DNA from: Alphaproteobacteria bacterium
Lineage (GTDB): Bacteria; Pseudomonadota; Alphaproteobacteria; JAVJVX01
Direction of reading: 5' to 3'
DNA: 64,000 nucleotides
Assembly: GCA_040220875.1 (NCBI GenBank)
Contig: JAVJVX010000003.1
Span: forward strand, 324,969-388,968
How positions within the stretch are numbered: position 1 is the first letter of the stretch; every line of letters starts with the position of its first letter. This document shows positions 27,643 to 37,027 of this stretch, piece by piece. A model generated the notes under the pieces. That model worked only from the letters and a program-made list of their open reading frames with translations. It had not been told where the DNA came from and ran no database searches. Both the position numbers and the translations under genes were made by a program.

Positions 27643-28891
27643 GCACGTGACGTTTCTTGCCGCGAGACAATTTGAAAGGCGTGCCGTCCTCGCCCCAGTA
27701 CGGCAAGACGGATACTTCAGCCTCGATCACGGTCTCGTCGTTGATCCGGCATCCGCCTTGCTCGACCGTGCGCCGGGCGTCGCTCCGGCTGGTCGCAAGC
27801 CCGGCTGAGACGAGCGCGTCCACGACCGTGGGATTGCCGCTGAAATCGGCGGGCGAGATGTCGATGCGCGGCAGGCTGTCGCCGACCTGACCTTCCTCGA
27901 AGGTCCGGCGCGCTGTCTCCGCCGCCTCGCCGGCGGCGTCCCGGCCATGGCACAGCCTCGTCGCCTCGAAGGCGAGGATCTTCTTGGCCTCGTTCAGCGC
28001 CGCCCCGTCCAGGGATTCGAGGCGCGCGATCTCGTCCAGCGGCAGTTCCGTGAAAAGACGGAGAAAGCGACCGACGTCGGGGTCATCCGTGTTGCGCCAG
28101 TATTGATAGTAGTCATAGGGAGACAGGCGGTCGGCGTTGAGCCAGATGGCGCCCTGCGCCGTCTTGCCCATCTTGGCGCCCGAGGCCGTGGTGATCAGCG
28201 GCGCCGTCAGGCCGAAAACCGTGCGGTCATCGGTCCGGCGGGTCAGATCGACGCCATTGATGATATTGCCCCACTGATCAGAGCCGCCCATCTGAAGCGT
28301 GCAATTCCACCGGCGGGCAAGCTCGAGAAAATCGTAGGCTTGCAGGATCATGTAATTGAATTCGAGAAAAGTAAGATTTTGCTCGCGCTCGAGCCTGAGA
28401 CGTACACTGTCGAAAGTCAGCATGCGGTTGACGGAAAAATGCCGGCCGATATCGCGCAGGAACGGCACGTAGCGGAGCTCGGCCAGCCAGTCGTCATTGT
28501 CGACCATGATCGCCTTGCCCGGCCCGTCGCCGAACTCCAGGAATTTGTCGAAAACGGACCGGATGCCCGCCATGTTGCGCGCAATTTCCTCATCATCGAG
28601 GACGCGTCGGCTTTCATCCTTGCCCGAAGGGTCGCCGACTTTCGTGGTGCCGCCGCCCATGAGGACAATGGGGGTGTGGCCGTGGCGCTGGAACAGACGG
28701 AGCAACATGATCTGGACGAGGCTGCCGACATGAAGGCTGTCGGCCGTGCAGTCGAAGCCGATATATCCGGTGACGGGACCGGCCGCGAGGGCGGTGTCGA
28801 GCGCCGCCATGTCCGTGCATTGATGAACAAAGCCCCGGGCCAGGACTTCGCGCATGAAGTCCGACGTCGCCTGATCTGTCGTCTGGGTCAT
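27626..28891 (-). CDS. tyrS: Tyrosyl-tRNA synthetase
   Basis: 421-aa class Ic aminoacyl-tRNA synthetase. The start [12 protein letters not shown] at 28891 is preferred to the longer frame. It has the HIGH equivalent in [10 protein letters not shown], the tyrosine-binding GGSDQWGNI and the KMSKS equivalent [10 protein letters not shown]-terminal S4-like RNA-binding domain contains GGCRINDE. The 3' end overlaps the convergent YhdP-like gene by 17 bp. Confidence 0.96.
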   Translation of the reverse strand: MTQTTDQATSDFMREVLARGFVHQCTDMAALDTALAAGPVTGYIGFDCTADSLHVGSLVQIMLLRLFQRHGHTPIVLMGGGTTKVGDPSGKDESRRVLDDEEIARNMAGIRSVFDKFLEFGDGPGKAIMVDNDDWLAELRYVPFLRDIGRHFSVNRMLTFDSVRLRLEREQNLTFLEFNYMILQAYDFLELARRWNCTLQMGGSDQWGNIINGVDLTRRTDDRTVFGLTAPLITTASGAKMGKTAQGAIWLNADRLSPYDYYQYWRNTDDPDVGRFLRLFTELPLDEIARLESLDGAALNEAKKILAFEATRLCHGRDAAGEAAETARRTFEEGQVGDSLPRIDISPADFSGNPTVVDALVSAGLATSRSDARRTVEQGGCRINDETVIEAEVSVLPYWGEDGTPFKLSRGKKRHVLIRRG

Positions 28892-29051
28892 TCGAGCCCT
28901 TGGGTTGACGGCCTTCCGGACCACCGACGCCTCCCGGCCGGATTTGAAATGGCCAGACCCGAAATGGCGCGGCGGCATAAGCTTTGTTGCGGCAGGGCGG
29001 CTGATTTAGCACAATCGCCCCCGCCTCACAACTTGGGCCGGACGCCGCCAA

Positions 29052-30170
29052 TTGTCTCATTTTGAAAAGCATGCCGCCATCGGGCTGATGAGCGGCACCT
29101 CGCTCGACGGGATCGATGCCGCGCTCGCCGAGACCGACGGCGACGCCCATTTCCGGCTGATTGCCTTCGAAAGCCGGGCCTACGACCCGGCGCTCCGGAC
29201 CCGGCTGCGCGATGCGGCCCTGCGCCGCCCCGAAGGCTCGTCCACCTCGCTGGGACCACTCGTGCGCGATCTGACGGATTGCCATGCCGATTTGGTCGCG
29301 GGGCTTCTGGCATCAACCGGGTGGACGGCGGATGGCGTGCGGGTGATCGGATTTCACGGCCATACGCTCTGGCACGCGCCCGAGGCAGGGTTCACGCTTC
29401 AGATTGGCGACGGGGGGCGTCTGGCCGCGCGGACCGGGATCGATGTCATTTATGATTTGCGCACGGCCGATATCGAGGCGGGCGGGCAAGGAGCGCCGCT
29501 GGTGCCAGTGTTCCACCGGGCTCTCTCGGCCGGGCATGAAAAGCCCGTGGCCGTGGCTAATATCGGTGGCGTCGCCAATGTGACCTATGTCGGTGCGGGC
29601 CAATCCGGCGGGGACGATCTCATCGCCTTTGACACGGGCCCCGGTGTCGCGGCGATCGATGATTTCATCCGCGAGCGAACCGGCGATCCGTTCGACGCCT
29701 CGGGCCGACTTGGCCTTGCGGGGCGTATCGACTGGCGGTTCGTCGATGATTTTCTGGCCGACCCGTATTTCTCACGGCCGCCGCCGAAATCGCTCGACCG
29801 GGATCATTTCGCGCAACTCCGGGTCGCGCGGCTGGATGGATTCTCGACCGAGGACGGGGCCGCGACCCTGGCGGCGTGTACCGCCGGGGCACTCGCCCGG
29901 GCGGCGGATTTCTTCCCCGCCCCGCCTCTTCAATGGTTGCTGACGGGCGGCGGGCGGCGGAACGAGGCCGTGGTGGCGGCGCTGCGCGGGTGCACGCAGG
30001 TGCCAATCGTGCAGGGGGATACCGTGGGTTGGACGGGCGACGCGATCGAGGCCGCGGCCTTTGCCTATCTTGCGGTGCGCCGCCTGGCGGGCCTGCCGGC
30101 AACCTATCCGGGGACGACCGGGGCCAGGCTGCCGACGCGCTGTGGCCGGCTTGCGAAAAAACCGGCCTGA
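29052..30170 (+). CDS. anmK: Anhydro-N-acetylmuramic acid kinase
   Basis: 372-aa sugar kinase of peptidoglycan recycling that converts 1,6-anhydroMurNAc to MurNAc-6-phosphate. The N-terminal phosphate loop IGLMSGTSLDGIDAAL is diagnostic. FDTGPGVAAIDDFI and WLLTGGGRRNEAVVAAL are also family-typical. The only start that keeps the N-terminal strand is TTG at 29052 (MSHFEKHAAIGLMSG), so translation may be weak. It is divergent from tyrS with about 160 bp between starts, an arrangement conserved in alphaproteobacteria. Confidence 0.94.
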   Translation: MSHFEKHAAIGLMSGTSLDGIDAALAETDGDAHFRLIAFESRAYDPALRTRLRDAALRRPEGSSTSLGPLVRDLTDCHADLVAGLLASTGWTADGVRVIGFHGHTLWHAPEAGFTLQIGDGGRLAARTGIDVIYDLRTADIEAGGQGAPLVPVFHRALSAGHEKPVAVANIGGVANVTYVGAGQSGGDDLIAFDTGPGVAAIDDFIRERTGDPFDASGRLGLAGRIDWRFVDDFLADPYFSRPPPKSLDRDHFAQLRVARLDGFSTEDGAATLAACTAGALARAADFFPAPPLQWLLTGGGRRNEAVVAALRGCTQVPIVQGDTVGWTGDAIEAAAFAYLAVRRLAGLPATYPGTTGARLPTRCGRLAKKPA

Positions 30171-30193
30171 TTGGCCGGCCCGAGGCCCCGCGC

Positions 30194-30859
30194 CTATTCC
30201 TCCGTGGCGGGCCCGGCCGCGTCGGCGATCGCGGGTGTGATATAGGCGTCGACGATGCCGGCCATCTCCTCGATCTTGTCGCTGAAGAAATGATCGGCGC
30301 CAGCCACTTCCGTATAGGTGACGACCACGCCGCGCTGGTTGGTCAGTTTCTTCGCCAGCGCCTGAGTCGCTTCCGGCTGGACGATCTGGTCAGCATTCCC
30401 TTGCACCATCAGGCCCGATGCGGGGCAGGGGGCAAGAAAATTGAAATCATAGAGATTGGCCGGCGGCGCGATGCAGACGAAGCCGTTGATCTCGGGCCGG
30501 CGCATGAGGAGCTGCATCGCGATCCAGGCCCCGAAGGAAAATCCGGCGATCCAGCAGCTTTCCGCATTGGGGTTATAGGCCTGCAGCCAATCGAGCGCCG
30601 CCGCCGCGTCGCTCAACTCTCCCTCGCCCCGGTCATAAACGCCCTGCGAGCGGCCGACCCCCCGGAAATTGAACCGCAAGACCGAACAGCCTTGGCGCTG
30701 AAAGCTCTGGTACAGGCTGTAGACCACCTTGTTGTTCATCGTCCCCTCATGCTGGGGATGAGGGTGGAGAATCAGTGCAATCGGGCCGTTGGGCTTCTTG
30801 GTGTGCTGATAACGCCCCTCGAGGCGCCCCTCGGGGCCGTTCAGGATGACTTCGGGCAT
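30194..30859 (-). CDS. Alpha/beta hydrolase (serine hydrolase)
   Basis: 221-aa cytoplasmic alpha/beta hydrolase. The nucleophile elbow is in IAGFSFGAWIA (G-x-S-x-G), the acid is probably Asp in GNADQIVQPE, and the histidine lies in GADHFFSDK. It opens with MPEVILNGPEGRLEGRYQ and LHPHPQHEGTMNNKVV, matching a small bacterial family often labelled dienelactone-hydrolase-like. The substrate is unknown. It is convergent with anmK (23-bp gap) and divergent from cysE. Confidence 0.85.
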   Translation of the reverse strand: MPEVILNGPEGRLEGRYQHTKKPNGPIALILHPHPQHEGTMNNKVVYSLYQSFQRQGCSVLRFNFRGVGRSQGVYDRGEGELSDAAAALDWLQAYNPNAESCWIAGFSFGAWIAMQLLMRRPEINGFVCIAPPANLYDFNFLAPCPASGLMVQGNADQIVQPEATQALAKKLTNQRGVVVTYTEVAGADHFFSDKIEEMAGIVDAYITPAIADAAGPATEE

Positions 30860-30976
30860 TTTAGGTTCCTTCCGGGCCGTCGCGGTGCGTTCACCAGCGC
30901 CGGAATTCCGCCGGAGCCCCCGGAGTGCGTTGAATCGGTGCGCCCGGGCGGGGCAGCGGCTTGAATCACGGCGCTA

Positions 30977-31009
30977 ATACTTGACTAATTTACTTGGTTT
31001 ACCTATAAC
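30977..31009 (+). promoter_or_regulatory. Sigma70-like promoter with type-1 IscR-like site for the cysE-iscR operon
   Basis: TTGACT (30981-30986) and TATAAC (31004-31009) are 17 bp apart, each 5/6 to consensus. The 25 bp from 30977 to 31001 match the E. coli type-1 IscR consensus (as I recall it) at 20 of 25 positions, overlapping the -35 element. This suggests Fe-S-loaded IscR represses the operon that includes its own gene. Confidence 0.7.
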
Positions 31010-31093
31010 CCAGGTCTCGGGCCTTGGGAGAGGGTTCCGGACACCGGTGCGTGCCGGGTAAAAACTGGAATGACCTTATAGATAAGGCCGACC

Positions 31094-31846
31094 ATGCTTT
31101 TCAAGACTTTGCGCGACGAGATCAAGACAATTCGTGCCCGGGACCCGGCGGCTCGATCAGCCTGGGAGATCATCCTCTGCTACCCGGGGTTTCACGCCGT
31201 CCGCTTCCACCGCCTTGCTCACTGGCTCTGGAAGAAAGGGCTGCACACGCCGAGCCGGTTCGTCTCCCATGTCGGGCGATGGCTGACCGGGATCGAAATC
31301 CACCCGGGCGCGGTGCTCGGTCGCAACGTCTTTATCGATCACGGCATGGGTGTCGTGATCGGTGAAACGGCGGAACTGGGCGACAACGTGACCCTTTACC
31401 AGGGAGTCACGCTGGGCGGGACGAGCCGGGAAAAGGGCAAGCGGCACCCGACTCTGGCCGATGGCGTCATCGTCGGCGCCGGCGCCCAGGTGCTGGGGCC
31501 GTTGAAAGTGGGCAAGGATGCCCGTGTCGGCGCGAATGCCGTCGTCGTCAAGGACGTGCCCGAAGGTGTCACGGTGACCGGCATCCCGGCCCGTGTCGTC
31601 GCCCCGCGCGAGCGGGAGACGCAGGCGACCGATTCCCGGTTCGCCGCCTATGGCGTCGTTGCGGCGGATCTGCCTGATCCGGTGGCCCGCGCCGTGGAAG
31701 GACTTCTGGATCGTGTGAGCGCCCTTGGCCAGCGGGTCAACGCGCTGGAAGAGGAACTCCAGCGGCTGACCCCGGATCTGCCGGCGAGCCGGATGAGCGG
31801 CGGGACGGCCGAGGACGATGAGGAACTGGACGACCGCGACGTTTGA
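31094..31846 (+). CDS. cysE: Serine O-acetyltransferase
   Basis: 250-aa hexapeptide-repeat acetyltransferase that makes O-acetylserine, the cysteine precursor. It is the short form lacking the extended N-terminal helical domain. [29 protein letters not shown] carries the active-site His/Asp and left-handed beta-helix repeats. The end of the fold is [10 protein letters not shown]-terminal coiled coil ([20 protein letters not shown]) and an acidic tail follow. It is the first gene of the operon with iscR and two desulfurases, linking cysteine supply to sulfur mobilisation. Confidence 0.94.
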   Translation: MLFKTLRDEIKTIRARDPAARSAWEIILCYPGFHAVRFHRLAHWLWKKGLHTPSRFVSHVGRWLTGIEIHPGAVLGRNVFIDHGMGVVIGETAELGDNVTLYQGVTLGGTSREKGKRHPTLADGVIVGAGAQVLGPLKVGKDARVGANAVVVKDVPEGVTVTGIPARVVAPRERETQATDSRFAAYGVVAADLPDPVARAVEGLLDRVSALGQRVNALEEELQRLTPDLPASRMSGGTAEDDEELDDRDV

Positions 31847-31896
31847 GTCCGGCGCCTTGAACGGGAAGCTCGGACACAGAAGGGAAGGAGCAGGCA

Positions 31897-32394
31897 ATGA
31901 GACTTAGCACGAAGGGTCGGTATGCGGTGATGGCCATGGTCGACCTCGCTCGCCGCGAGGCGACGAATCCGGTCGCCCTGGCCGATATCGCGGAGAGCCA
32001 GGAAATTTCCCTCTCCTATCTCGAACAACTTTTCGCGAAACTGCGGAAGGGAAATCTGGTCTCCAGCGTCCGGGGCCCCGGCGGCGGCTACAAGCTGGCG
32101 CGACCAGCCGACAAGATGGCGATTGCTGATATCATCCTCGCCGTCGATGAGCCGATTCGCGCCACGCGGTGTTCGCCCGGTTCGCCCGAAGGCTGCCGCG
32201 CCAACAAGATGCGATGCAGCACACATGACCTCTGGGAAGAGCTCGGCAATCAGATTCATCTCTTCCTGAATTCGGTCAGCCTGTCCGACGTGGTGGAAAG
32301 CAAGGTCAGGGTCACGACACCCTTCCCCGATGACGGGGAGGAGAGCGCCCCGGCCCCCGACGGCGGGCCCGATACGTCGGTCGCGGCCGAATAG
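31897..32394 (+). CDS. iscR: Rrf2 family Fe-S cluster regulator IscR
   Basis: 165-aa winged-helix transcription factor that senses cellular Fe-S status. It begins MRLSTKGRYAVMAM with the family's helix-turn-helix (SYLEQLFAKLRKGNLVSSVRGPGGGY). The three [2Fe-2S]-ligand cysteines are in CSPGSPEGCRANKMRC, followed by the HDLWEEL ligand region. A short acidic tail ends it. It lies 50 bp after cysE and 33 bp before the first desulfurase. The IscR-like box upstream of cysE points to autoregulation. Confidence 0.95.
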   Translation: MRLSTKGRYAVMAMVDLARREATNPVALADIAESQEISLSYLEQLFAKLRKGNLVSSVRGPGGGYKLARPADKMAIADIILAVDEPIRATRCSPGSPEGCRANKMRCSTHDLWEELGNQIHLFLNSVSLSDVVESKVRVTTPFPDDGEESAPAPDGGPDTSVAAE

Positions 32395-32427
32395 CTCGCA
32401 CGCCCTTGTCATCCGGCGCCTTCCGAC

Positions 32428-33570
32428 ATGGCTCAGCCTGAACCCTCCATCTATCTGGATTACAATGCCAGTGCCCCGCTCCGTCCCGAGGCCCGGGCAG
32501 CCATGGAGGCCGCCCTTGGCCTCGCCGGCAACCCGTCCTCGGTGCATGGTTTCGGTCGCGCGGCCCGCGAATGCCTGGAAGCGGCCCGCGAAAAGGTGGC
32601 GGCGCTGGTCAACGCCCGGCCTGAAAACGTGATTTTCACGAGCGGCGGGACGGAGGCAAACAATCTCGCCCTCGCCAGTGTAGCGGGGCGGCCGGTCATC
32701 GCCTCGGCGATCGAGCACGATTCGGTGCTTCAGTCGGCCCCGCCCGACCGCCGCCTGTCGGTGACGCGGGCGGGCATCGTGGATCTCGCGGCACTTGAAC
32801 GCCGCCTCGACGGGCTTGCGCCTGGCACGCTCGTTTCCGTGATGTGGGTGAATAACGAGACCGGCGCCATCCAGCCGGTCGAGGACATCGCCCGGCTGCT
32901 GGAAGGGCGCGGGATCGGATTCCACAGCGATGCGGTCCAGGCGGCCGGGCGGATCGCGCTCGATATGGCGCCTCCCGGCCCCGACATGATCAGTCTGTCC
33001 GCCCACAAGATCGGCGGTCCGACGGGCGTCGGCGCGCTGGTGCTTGGGGACAGTGTGGCTGGCGGGACCGAACTTGCGCCGCTCTTGCGTGGGGGCGGGC
33101 AGGAGCGGGGCCGCCGGGCCGGGACGGAAAACATCGTCGGCATTGCGGGCTTCGGGGCGGCGGCGGCGGCCGCGCGGCGCGATCTCGCAACATATGGCGC
33201 TCTTGCGGATCTGCGCGATTCGATCGAGGCTGCCTTGCGGGCGACCTGCCCGGAGATCGAGTTGCCGGGTCAGACCGCGCCGCGCGTCGCAAACACGCTG
33301 AACGTGATGATGGCGGGTGTGCGCGCCGAAACCCAACTCATGGCCCTTGATCTCAAGGGCATCGCGGTAAGCGCGGGGGCAGCCTGCTCGTCGGGCAAGG
33401 TGCAGCCCTCCCATGTGTTGCGCGCCATGGGCTACGGCGAGAACGAGGCGGCAACGGCGCTCCGTGTCAGCCTCGGCCCTGAGACGCGCGCGGCCGAGGT
33501 GGATCTGTTCGTCGAGGCCTGGCGCGGACTTTTCCGCCGCCTCGCCCAAACCAACCCGGCCGCGGCCTGA
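32428..33570 (+). CDS. Cysteine desulfurase (NifS/IscS-type aminotransferase class V)
   Basis: 380-aa PLP enzyme that takes sulfur from cysteine as an enzyme-bound persulfide. It has IYLDYNASAPLRPEA at the N-terminus, TSGGTEANNLAL and the PLP lysine in SLSAHKIGGPTGVG. The catalytic loop is SAGAACSSGKVQPSHVL, with the reactive Cys in the group I (IscS/NifS) context. It is more diverged than the second desulfurase immediately downstream. Two desulfurases in tandem behind iscR are known from alphaproteobacteria, where the first partner's separate role is unclear. Confidence 0.92.
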   Translation: MAQPEPSIYLDYNASAPLRPEARAAMEAALGLAGNPSSVHGFGRAARECLEAAREKVAALVNARPENVIFTSGGTEANNLALASVAGRPVIASAIEHDSVLQSAPPDRRLSVTRAGIVDLAALERRLDGLAPGTLVSVMWVNNETGAIQPVEDIARLLEGRGIGFHSDAVQAAGRIALDMAPPGPDMISLSAHKIGGPTGVGALVLGDSVAGGTELAPLLRGGGQERGRRAGTENIVGIAGFGAAAAAARRDLATYGALADLRDSIEAALRATCPEIELPGQTAPRVANTLNVMMAGVRAETQLMALDLKGIAVSAGAACSSGKVQPSHVLRAMGYGENEAATALRVSLGPETRAAEVDLFVEAWRGLFRRLAQTNPAAA

Positions 33571-33587
33571 GATTACGGAAGAGTGCT

Positions 33588-34775
33588 GTGAGTCTGAGCA
33601 AGCGCATCTATCTCGATTACCAGGCGACCACGCCCATGGACCCACGGGCGCTTGACAGGATGCTGCCCTATTTTTTGGAGCGCTTCGGCAACCCGCATTC
33701 CGTCACTCATGCCCATGGCTGGGAGGCGGAGGAGGCGGTGGAAATCGCCCGCGAGCAGATCGCCCATGTCATCGGCGCCGATCCGAAAGAGATCGTCTTC
33801 ACCTCCGGCGCGACCGAGGCCAATAACCTCGCGATCAAGGGGGCGGCCCGGTTTTACCGGCGCGAGCGACCCCATATTGTGACCTGCGTGGCGGAGCACA
33901 AATGCGTGCTCGAATCCTGCCGCGCCATGGAAGCCGAGGGGTTTGAGCTGACCTGTGTGCCGACCCTGAACAACGGTATCGTCGACCTGGCGGCGCTCAG
34001 AGACGCTGTCTCGGCGCGCACATGCCTTGTCAGCATCATGGCGGTGAATAATGAAATCGGCGTCATTCAACCGCTCGCGGAAATCGGCGAAATCTGCCAG
34101 AGCGCCGGCGCGCTGTTCCATACCGATGCGGCGCAGGGTTTCGGCAAGATTCCGCTCGACGTGCGCGCGATGAACATCGCGCTCATGAGTATCTCGGCGC
34201 ACAAAGCCTATGGGCCGAAGGGCGTCGGCGCGCTTTACGTCCGCCGCCGGCCGCGCGTGCGCCTCATCCCGCTGATGAGCGGCGGCGGGCAGGAACGGGG
34301 TCTCAGATCGGGCACGGTGCCGGCGCCGCTTTGCGTAGGCTTCGGGTGGGCGGCCGAGATAGCGGAAAAGGAGATGGCGGATGAGGCCCTGCGCCTCACG
34401 GCGCTTCGCGACCGGTTCCTCGCGCGCCTTCGGGCGCGTGTGCCCGACATGGTGTTGAATGGCGACCGGGAGCGGCGCATCCCGGGCAATCTGAGCCTCG
34501 GCTTTCCGGGGGTGAATGGCGACCGGCTGATCGCCGGTCTGAAAGGGATTTCGGTTTCCTCAGGTTCGGCCTGTTCGTCGGCCTCGATCGAACCGTCCTA
34601 CGTTCTGGCCGCGCTCGGGGTTCCGGCGGACCTGGCACAGTCGGCGCTTCGCATCGGACTGGGCCGGTTCACCACGGCGGAGGAAGTCGACCGGGCCGCG
34701 GACGAGATTGCCGCGGTGGTGGAAGAACTGCGGGCCGACGCCACCCCTGAGGCACCGGCGGAAACGGGCGCATGA
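33588..34775 (+). CDS. iscS: Cysteine desulfurase IscS
   Basis: 395-aa group I desulfurase supplying sulfur for Fe-S clusters and thiolated tRNA. The start is GTG at 33588 (MSLSKRIYLDYQATTP). It shows TSGATEANNLAIKG, the PLP lysine in SISAHKAYGPKGVGALY and the catalytic loop SSGSACSSASIEPSYVL, close to IscS proper. The C-terminal tail (VEELRADATPEAP) is in the position used to contact partners. It overlaps fdx by 4 bp. Downstream mnmA suggests delivery to tRNA 2-thiouridine as well as clusters. Confidence 0.94.
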   Translation: MSLSKRIYLDYQATTPMDPRALDRMLPYFLERFGNPHSVTHAHGWEAEEAVEIAREQIAHVIGADPKEIVFTSGATEANNLAIKGAARFYRRERPHIVTCVAEHKCVLESCRAMEAEGFELTCVPTLNNGIVDLAALRDAVSARTCLVSIMAVNNEIGVIQPLAEIGEICQSAGALFHTDAAQGFGKIPLDVRAMNIALMSISAHKAYGPKGVGALYVRRRPRVRLIPLMSGGGQERGLRSGTVPAPLCVGFGWAAEIAEKEMADEALRLTALRDRFLARLRARVPDMVLNGDRERRIPGNLSLGFPGVNGDRLIAGLKGISVSSGSACSSASIEPSYVLAALGVPADLAQSALRIGLGRFTTAEEVDRAADEIAAVVEELRADATPEAPAETGA

Positions 34776-35101
34776 AAATACGTTTCGTGACGGCAGGCGG
34801 CGAAACCCGCGAGGTGCCGGCCCGCCCGGGCGAGACGCTGCTGGCACGCGCGCAGGAGGCCGGTTTCGATCTCGAAGGGGCGTGCGGCGGCCAGATGGCC
34901 TGCTCGACCTGTCACGTCATCGTGGCGCGTGAGGATTTTCATCGCCTCGCACGCGCCAGCGCCGAGGAGCGCGAGCTTCTCTCCATCGCGCCGGGCGCGA
35001 CACCGTTTTCGCGCCTCGCCTGCCAGGTGATCCTGCGCGAGGCTGATGACGGGATCACCGTGCAGGTTCCGCACGAGCACGAAAACCTTTGGGGTAAATG
35101 A
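34772..35101 (+). CDS. fdx: [2Fe-2S] ferredoxin (adrenodoxin type)
   Basis: 109-aa electron carrier. The cluster ligands are visible as [10 protein letters not shown] and a later Cys in RLACQVIL, the C-x(5)-C-x(2)-C-x(n)-C pattern of vertebrate-type ferredoxins. It overlaps iscS by ATGA, which argues that it serves as electron donor in Fe-S assembly. The usual partners iscU, iscA and hscAB are missing here. Confidence 0.94.
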   Translation: MKIRFVTAGGETREVPARPGETLLARAQEAGFDLEGACGGQMACSTCHVIVAREDFHRLARASAEERELLSIAPGATPFSRLACQVILREADDGITVQVPHEHENLWGK

Positions 35102-35111
35102 AAGCGAACGC

Positions 35112-36290
35112 ATGACTGTGACCCAAATGCCTGATTCTCAGGGAGCGACCGGCGCGGCAAGCACGGCGATGCCCTATGACATGCACGGCCTTGCCCCGGG
35201 CGCGCTTGTGGTGGTGGCGATGTCGGGCGGCGTCGACAGTTCCGTCACGGCGGCGGTGCTCAAGGAAGAGGGGTTTGACGTGGTCGGCGTCACGCTCCAG
35301 CTTTATGACCATGGGGCCGCCGTGGGGCGCAAGGGGGCATGCTGTGCCGGCCAGGATATCCACGACGCGAAGCGCGTCGCGGCGCGGCTGGAGATTCCCC
35401 ATTACGTGCTGGATTTTGAAAGCCGGTTCCGGGACGACGTCATCGAGGATTTCGCCGACAGCTACGTTGCGGGAGAGACGCCGGTCCCCTGCATCCAGTG
35501 CAATCGCACGGTAAAGTTCCGCGACCTTTTCGCCGTCGCCCGCGATCTCGGCGCGGCGGCGCTGGCCACCGGCCATTACGTGCGCCGCCTGCCCGCGCCC
35601 GATGGGCCAGCGTTGTTTCGCGCCGTCGACAGCGCGCGCGACCAGAGTTATTTCCTCTTCGGGACAACGCGCGCCCAGCTCGACTTCCTGCGTTTTCCGC
35701 TCGGCGGGCTGACCAAGCCGGAGACCCGCAGGCTGGCGGAACGCTTCGAGCTTCCCGTCGCGGCCAAGCCCGACAGCCAGGACATCTGCTTCGTGCCCGA
35801 CGGGAACTACGCCGATCTCGTGGCAAAGCTCCGTCCCGGTGCGATCGAGCCGGGCGAGATCGTCCATCAGGATGGCCGGGTCCTTGGCCAACACGACGGC
35901 ATCATCCATTTCACGATCGGCCAGCGGCGCGGGCTGGGCGTGGGCGGGCAGGACGGGGATGCCAGCCGGCCGCTCTATGTGCTGCGCCTCGAACCCGAGA
36001 CGCGGCGTGTCATCGTCGGGCCGAAATCGGCGCTCGGCCGGATGCGCCTGCTCGCGACCGGCCTCAACTGGCTGGGAGAGGGGGCATCGCCGCCGCCGGG
36101 CATGCCCGCTTCGGTCCGGATCCGCTCCGCCGCCGAACCGGCGCCGGCGCGGCTTTTTCCGGCCGGGGAGGGTGCCGTTGAAGCCCGGTTCGAGACGCCC
36201 CGGTTCGGCGTCGCGCCCGGGCAGGCGGCGGTTTTCTACGATGGGTCGCGGGTCCTGGGGGGTGGTTGGATCGCCGCCGGCGACGGCTGA
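35112..36290 (+). CDS. mnmA: tRNA 2-thiouridylase MnmA
   Basis: 392-aa enzyme that thiolates U34 of tRNA-Glu, -Gln and -Lys, using sulfur relayed from IscS. The PP-loop is [16 protein letters not shown]. The catalytic cysteines lie in [13 protein letters not shown] and in DICFVPDG, and the central motif TGHYVRR and C-terminal beta-barrel are present. The N-terminus from ATG 35112 is about 30 residues longer than in E. coli; an internal M in YDMHGLAPG is an alternative. It is the last sulfur gene of the operon. Confidence 0.95.
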   Translation: MTVTQMPDSQGATGAASTAMPYDMHGLAPGALVVVAMSGGVDSSVTAAVLKEEGFDVVGVTLQLYDHGAAVGRKGACCAGQDIHDAKRVAARLEIPHYVLDFESRFRDDVIEDFADSYVAGETPVPCIQCNRTVKFRDLFAVARDLGAAALATGHYVRRLPAPDGPALFRAVDSARDQSYFLFGTTRAQLDFLRFPLGGLTKPETRRLAERFELPVAAKPDSQDICFVPDGNYADLVAKLRPGAIEPGEIVHQDGRVLGQHDGIIHFTIGQRRGLGVGGQDGDASRPLYVLRLEPETRRVIVGPKSALGRMRLLATGLNWLGEGASPPPGMPASVRIRSAAEPAPARLFPAGEGAVEARFETPRFGVAPGQAAVFYDGSRVLGGGWIAAGDG

Positions 36291-36372
36291 GCCGGTCATC
36301 CGGTCCGGCGCTATTTACAGCGCCCCGCCAAGGCGTGAGACTGGCGTTTCTGATCTGGAACGGGAGGTTAAA

Positions 36373-36798
36373 ATGACCGATGAACGCCGGCTCGAAATCA
36401 GCCTGGCCATCATGCGCCTGACCATGGCGGCTTTCTTCCTGGTATGGACGCTCGAAAAATTCGTGGCGCCCGAATCGACCCAGGGCATCTTCTCGCATTT
36501 CTACATGACGGAAATTTCCGTCAGCACGGTCTATATCGCCGGCGCGGTGCAACTGCTTCTGGTTCTCGGCTTTCTGCTCGGCATCTGGAAGCTCGCGACC
36601 TACGGCGCCATCCTGGTGATGCACGGCGTCTCGACCCTCTCGACGGTGGGCATCCTGGTGGACCCCTGGGCGAGCGGCACGCCCAATCATCTGTTCTGGG
36701 CGGGCGTGCCGGTGCTCGGCATGGCGGTGGCGCTTTTCCTGCTGCGCGACCGCGACCGCTGGCTCACCCTGGGTGACGGAGTATCGCACCCGGCCTGA
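36373..36798 (+). CDS. DoxX-like small integral membrane protein
   Basis: 141-aa membrane protein with four predicted helices (about residues 10-28, 47-67, 72-92, 101-120). The start ATG at 36373 follows a good ribosome site (GGGAGG). The first helix with MRLTMAAFFLVWTLEKF, the arrangement of helices and the length fit the DoxX superfamily. Function is unknown; relatives are linked to redox and sulfur stress. It lies 82 bp behind mnmA and is the last core gene before the island. Confidence 0.7.
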   Translation: MTDERRLEISLAIMRLTMAAFFLVWTLEKFVAPESTQGIFSHFYMTEISVSTVYIAGAVQLLLVLGFLLGIWKLATYGAILVMHGVSTLSTVGILVDPWASGTPNHLFWAGVPVLGMAVALFLLRDRDRWLTLGDGVSHPA

Positions 36799-36860
36799 GG
36801 GGCGGATTTCTCCCGCGCCCTCCGCCCCCGCCGGCCCGGTGGCGGAGCCCGGGTGCGATA

Positions 36861-36889
36861 TTGACAGCGGCGGGGGGCGGGCCTATCAC
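36861..36889 (+). promoter_or_regulatory. Sigma70-like promoter for tRNA-Met
   Basis: A perfect TTGACA (36861-36866) and TATCAC (36884-36889) are separated by 17 bp of G-rich spacer. The -10 ends about 65 bp before the partial tRNA copy and about 140 bp before the complete tRNA-Met. Confidence 0.65.
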
Positions 36890-36956
36890 CACCTCCCGGC
36901 CGCGGCCGGGCGATGAAGCCGGCAGGCAGCCCCGCGCGCCCGCCGGGGCGATTTGG

Positions 36957-36998
36957 GGCGGAGTAGCTCAGCTGGTTAGAGCAGCGGAATCATAATCC
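36957..36998 (+). pseudogene. Truncated 5' copy of tRNA-Met
   Basis: 42 nt match the 5' part of the complete tRNA 70 bp downstream, with one difference (GCGGA against GTGGA in the anticodon stem). The copy includes acceptor 5' strand, D-arm and anticodon loop with CAT. It breaks off in the 3' side of the anticodon stem, after which unrelated sequence follows. It is probably the original gene's 5' half, cut by integration. Confidence 0.75.
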
Positions 36999-37027
36999 TG
37001 AGCTCAGGGAGATGGAAAATACAACTT

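Noticed and set aside
31648-33645. 665-codon open frame opposite iscR and the first desulfurase
   Set aside because: Both plus-strand genes are unmistakable, so this is an antisense artefact.
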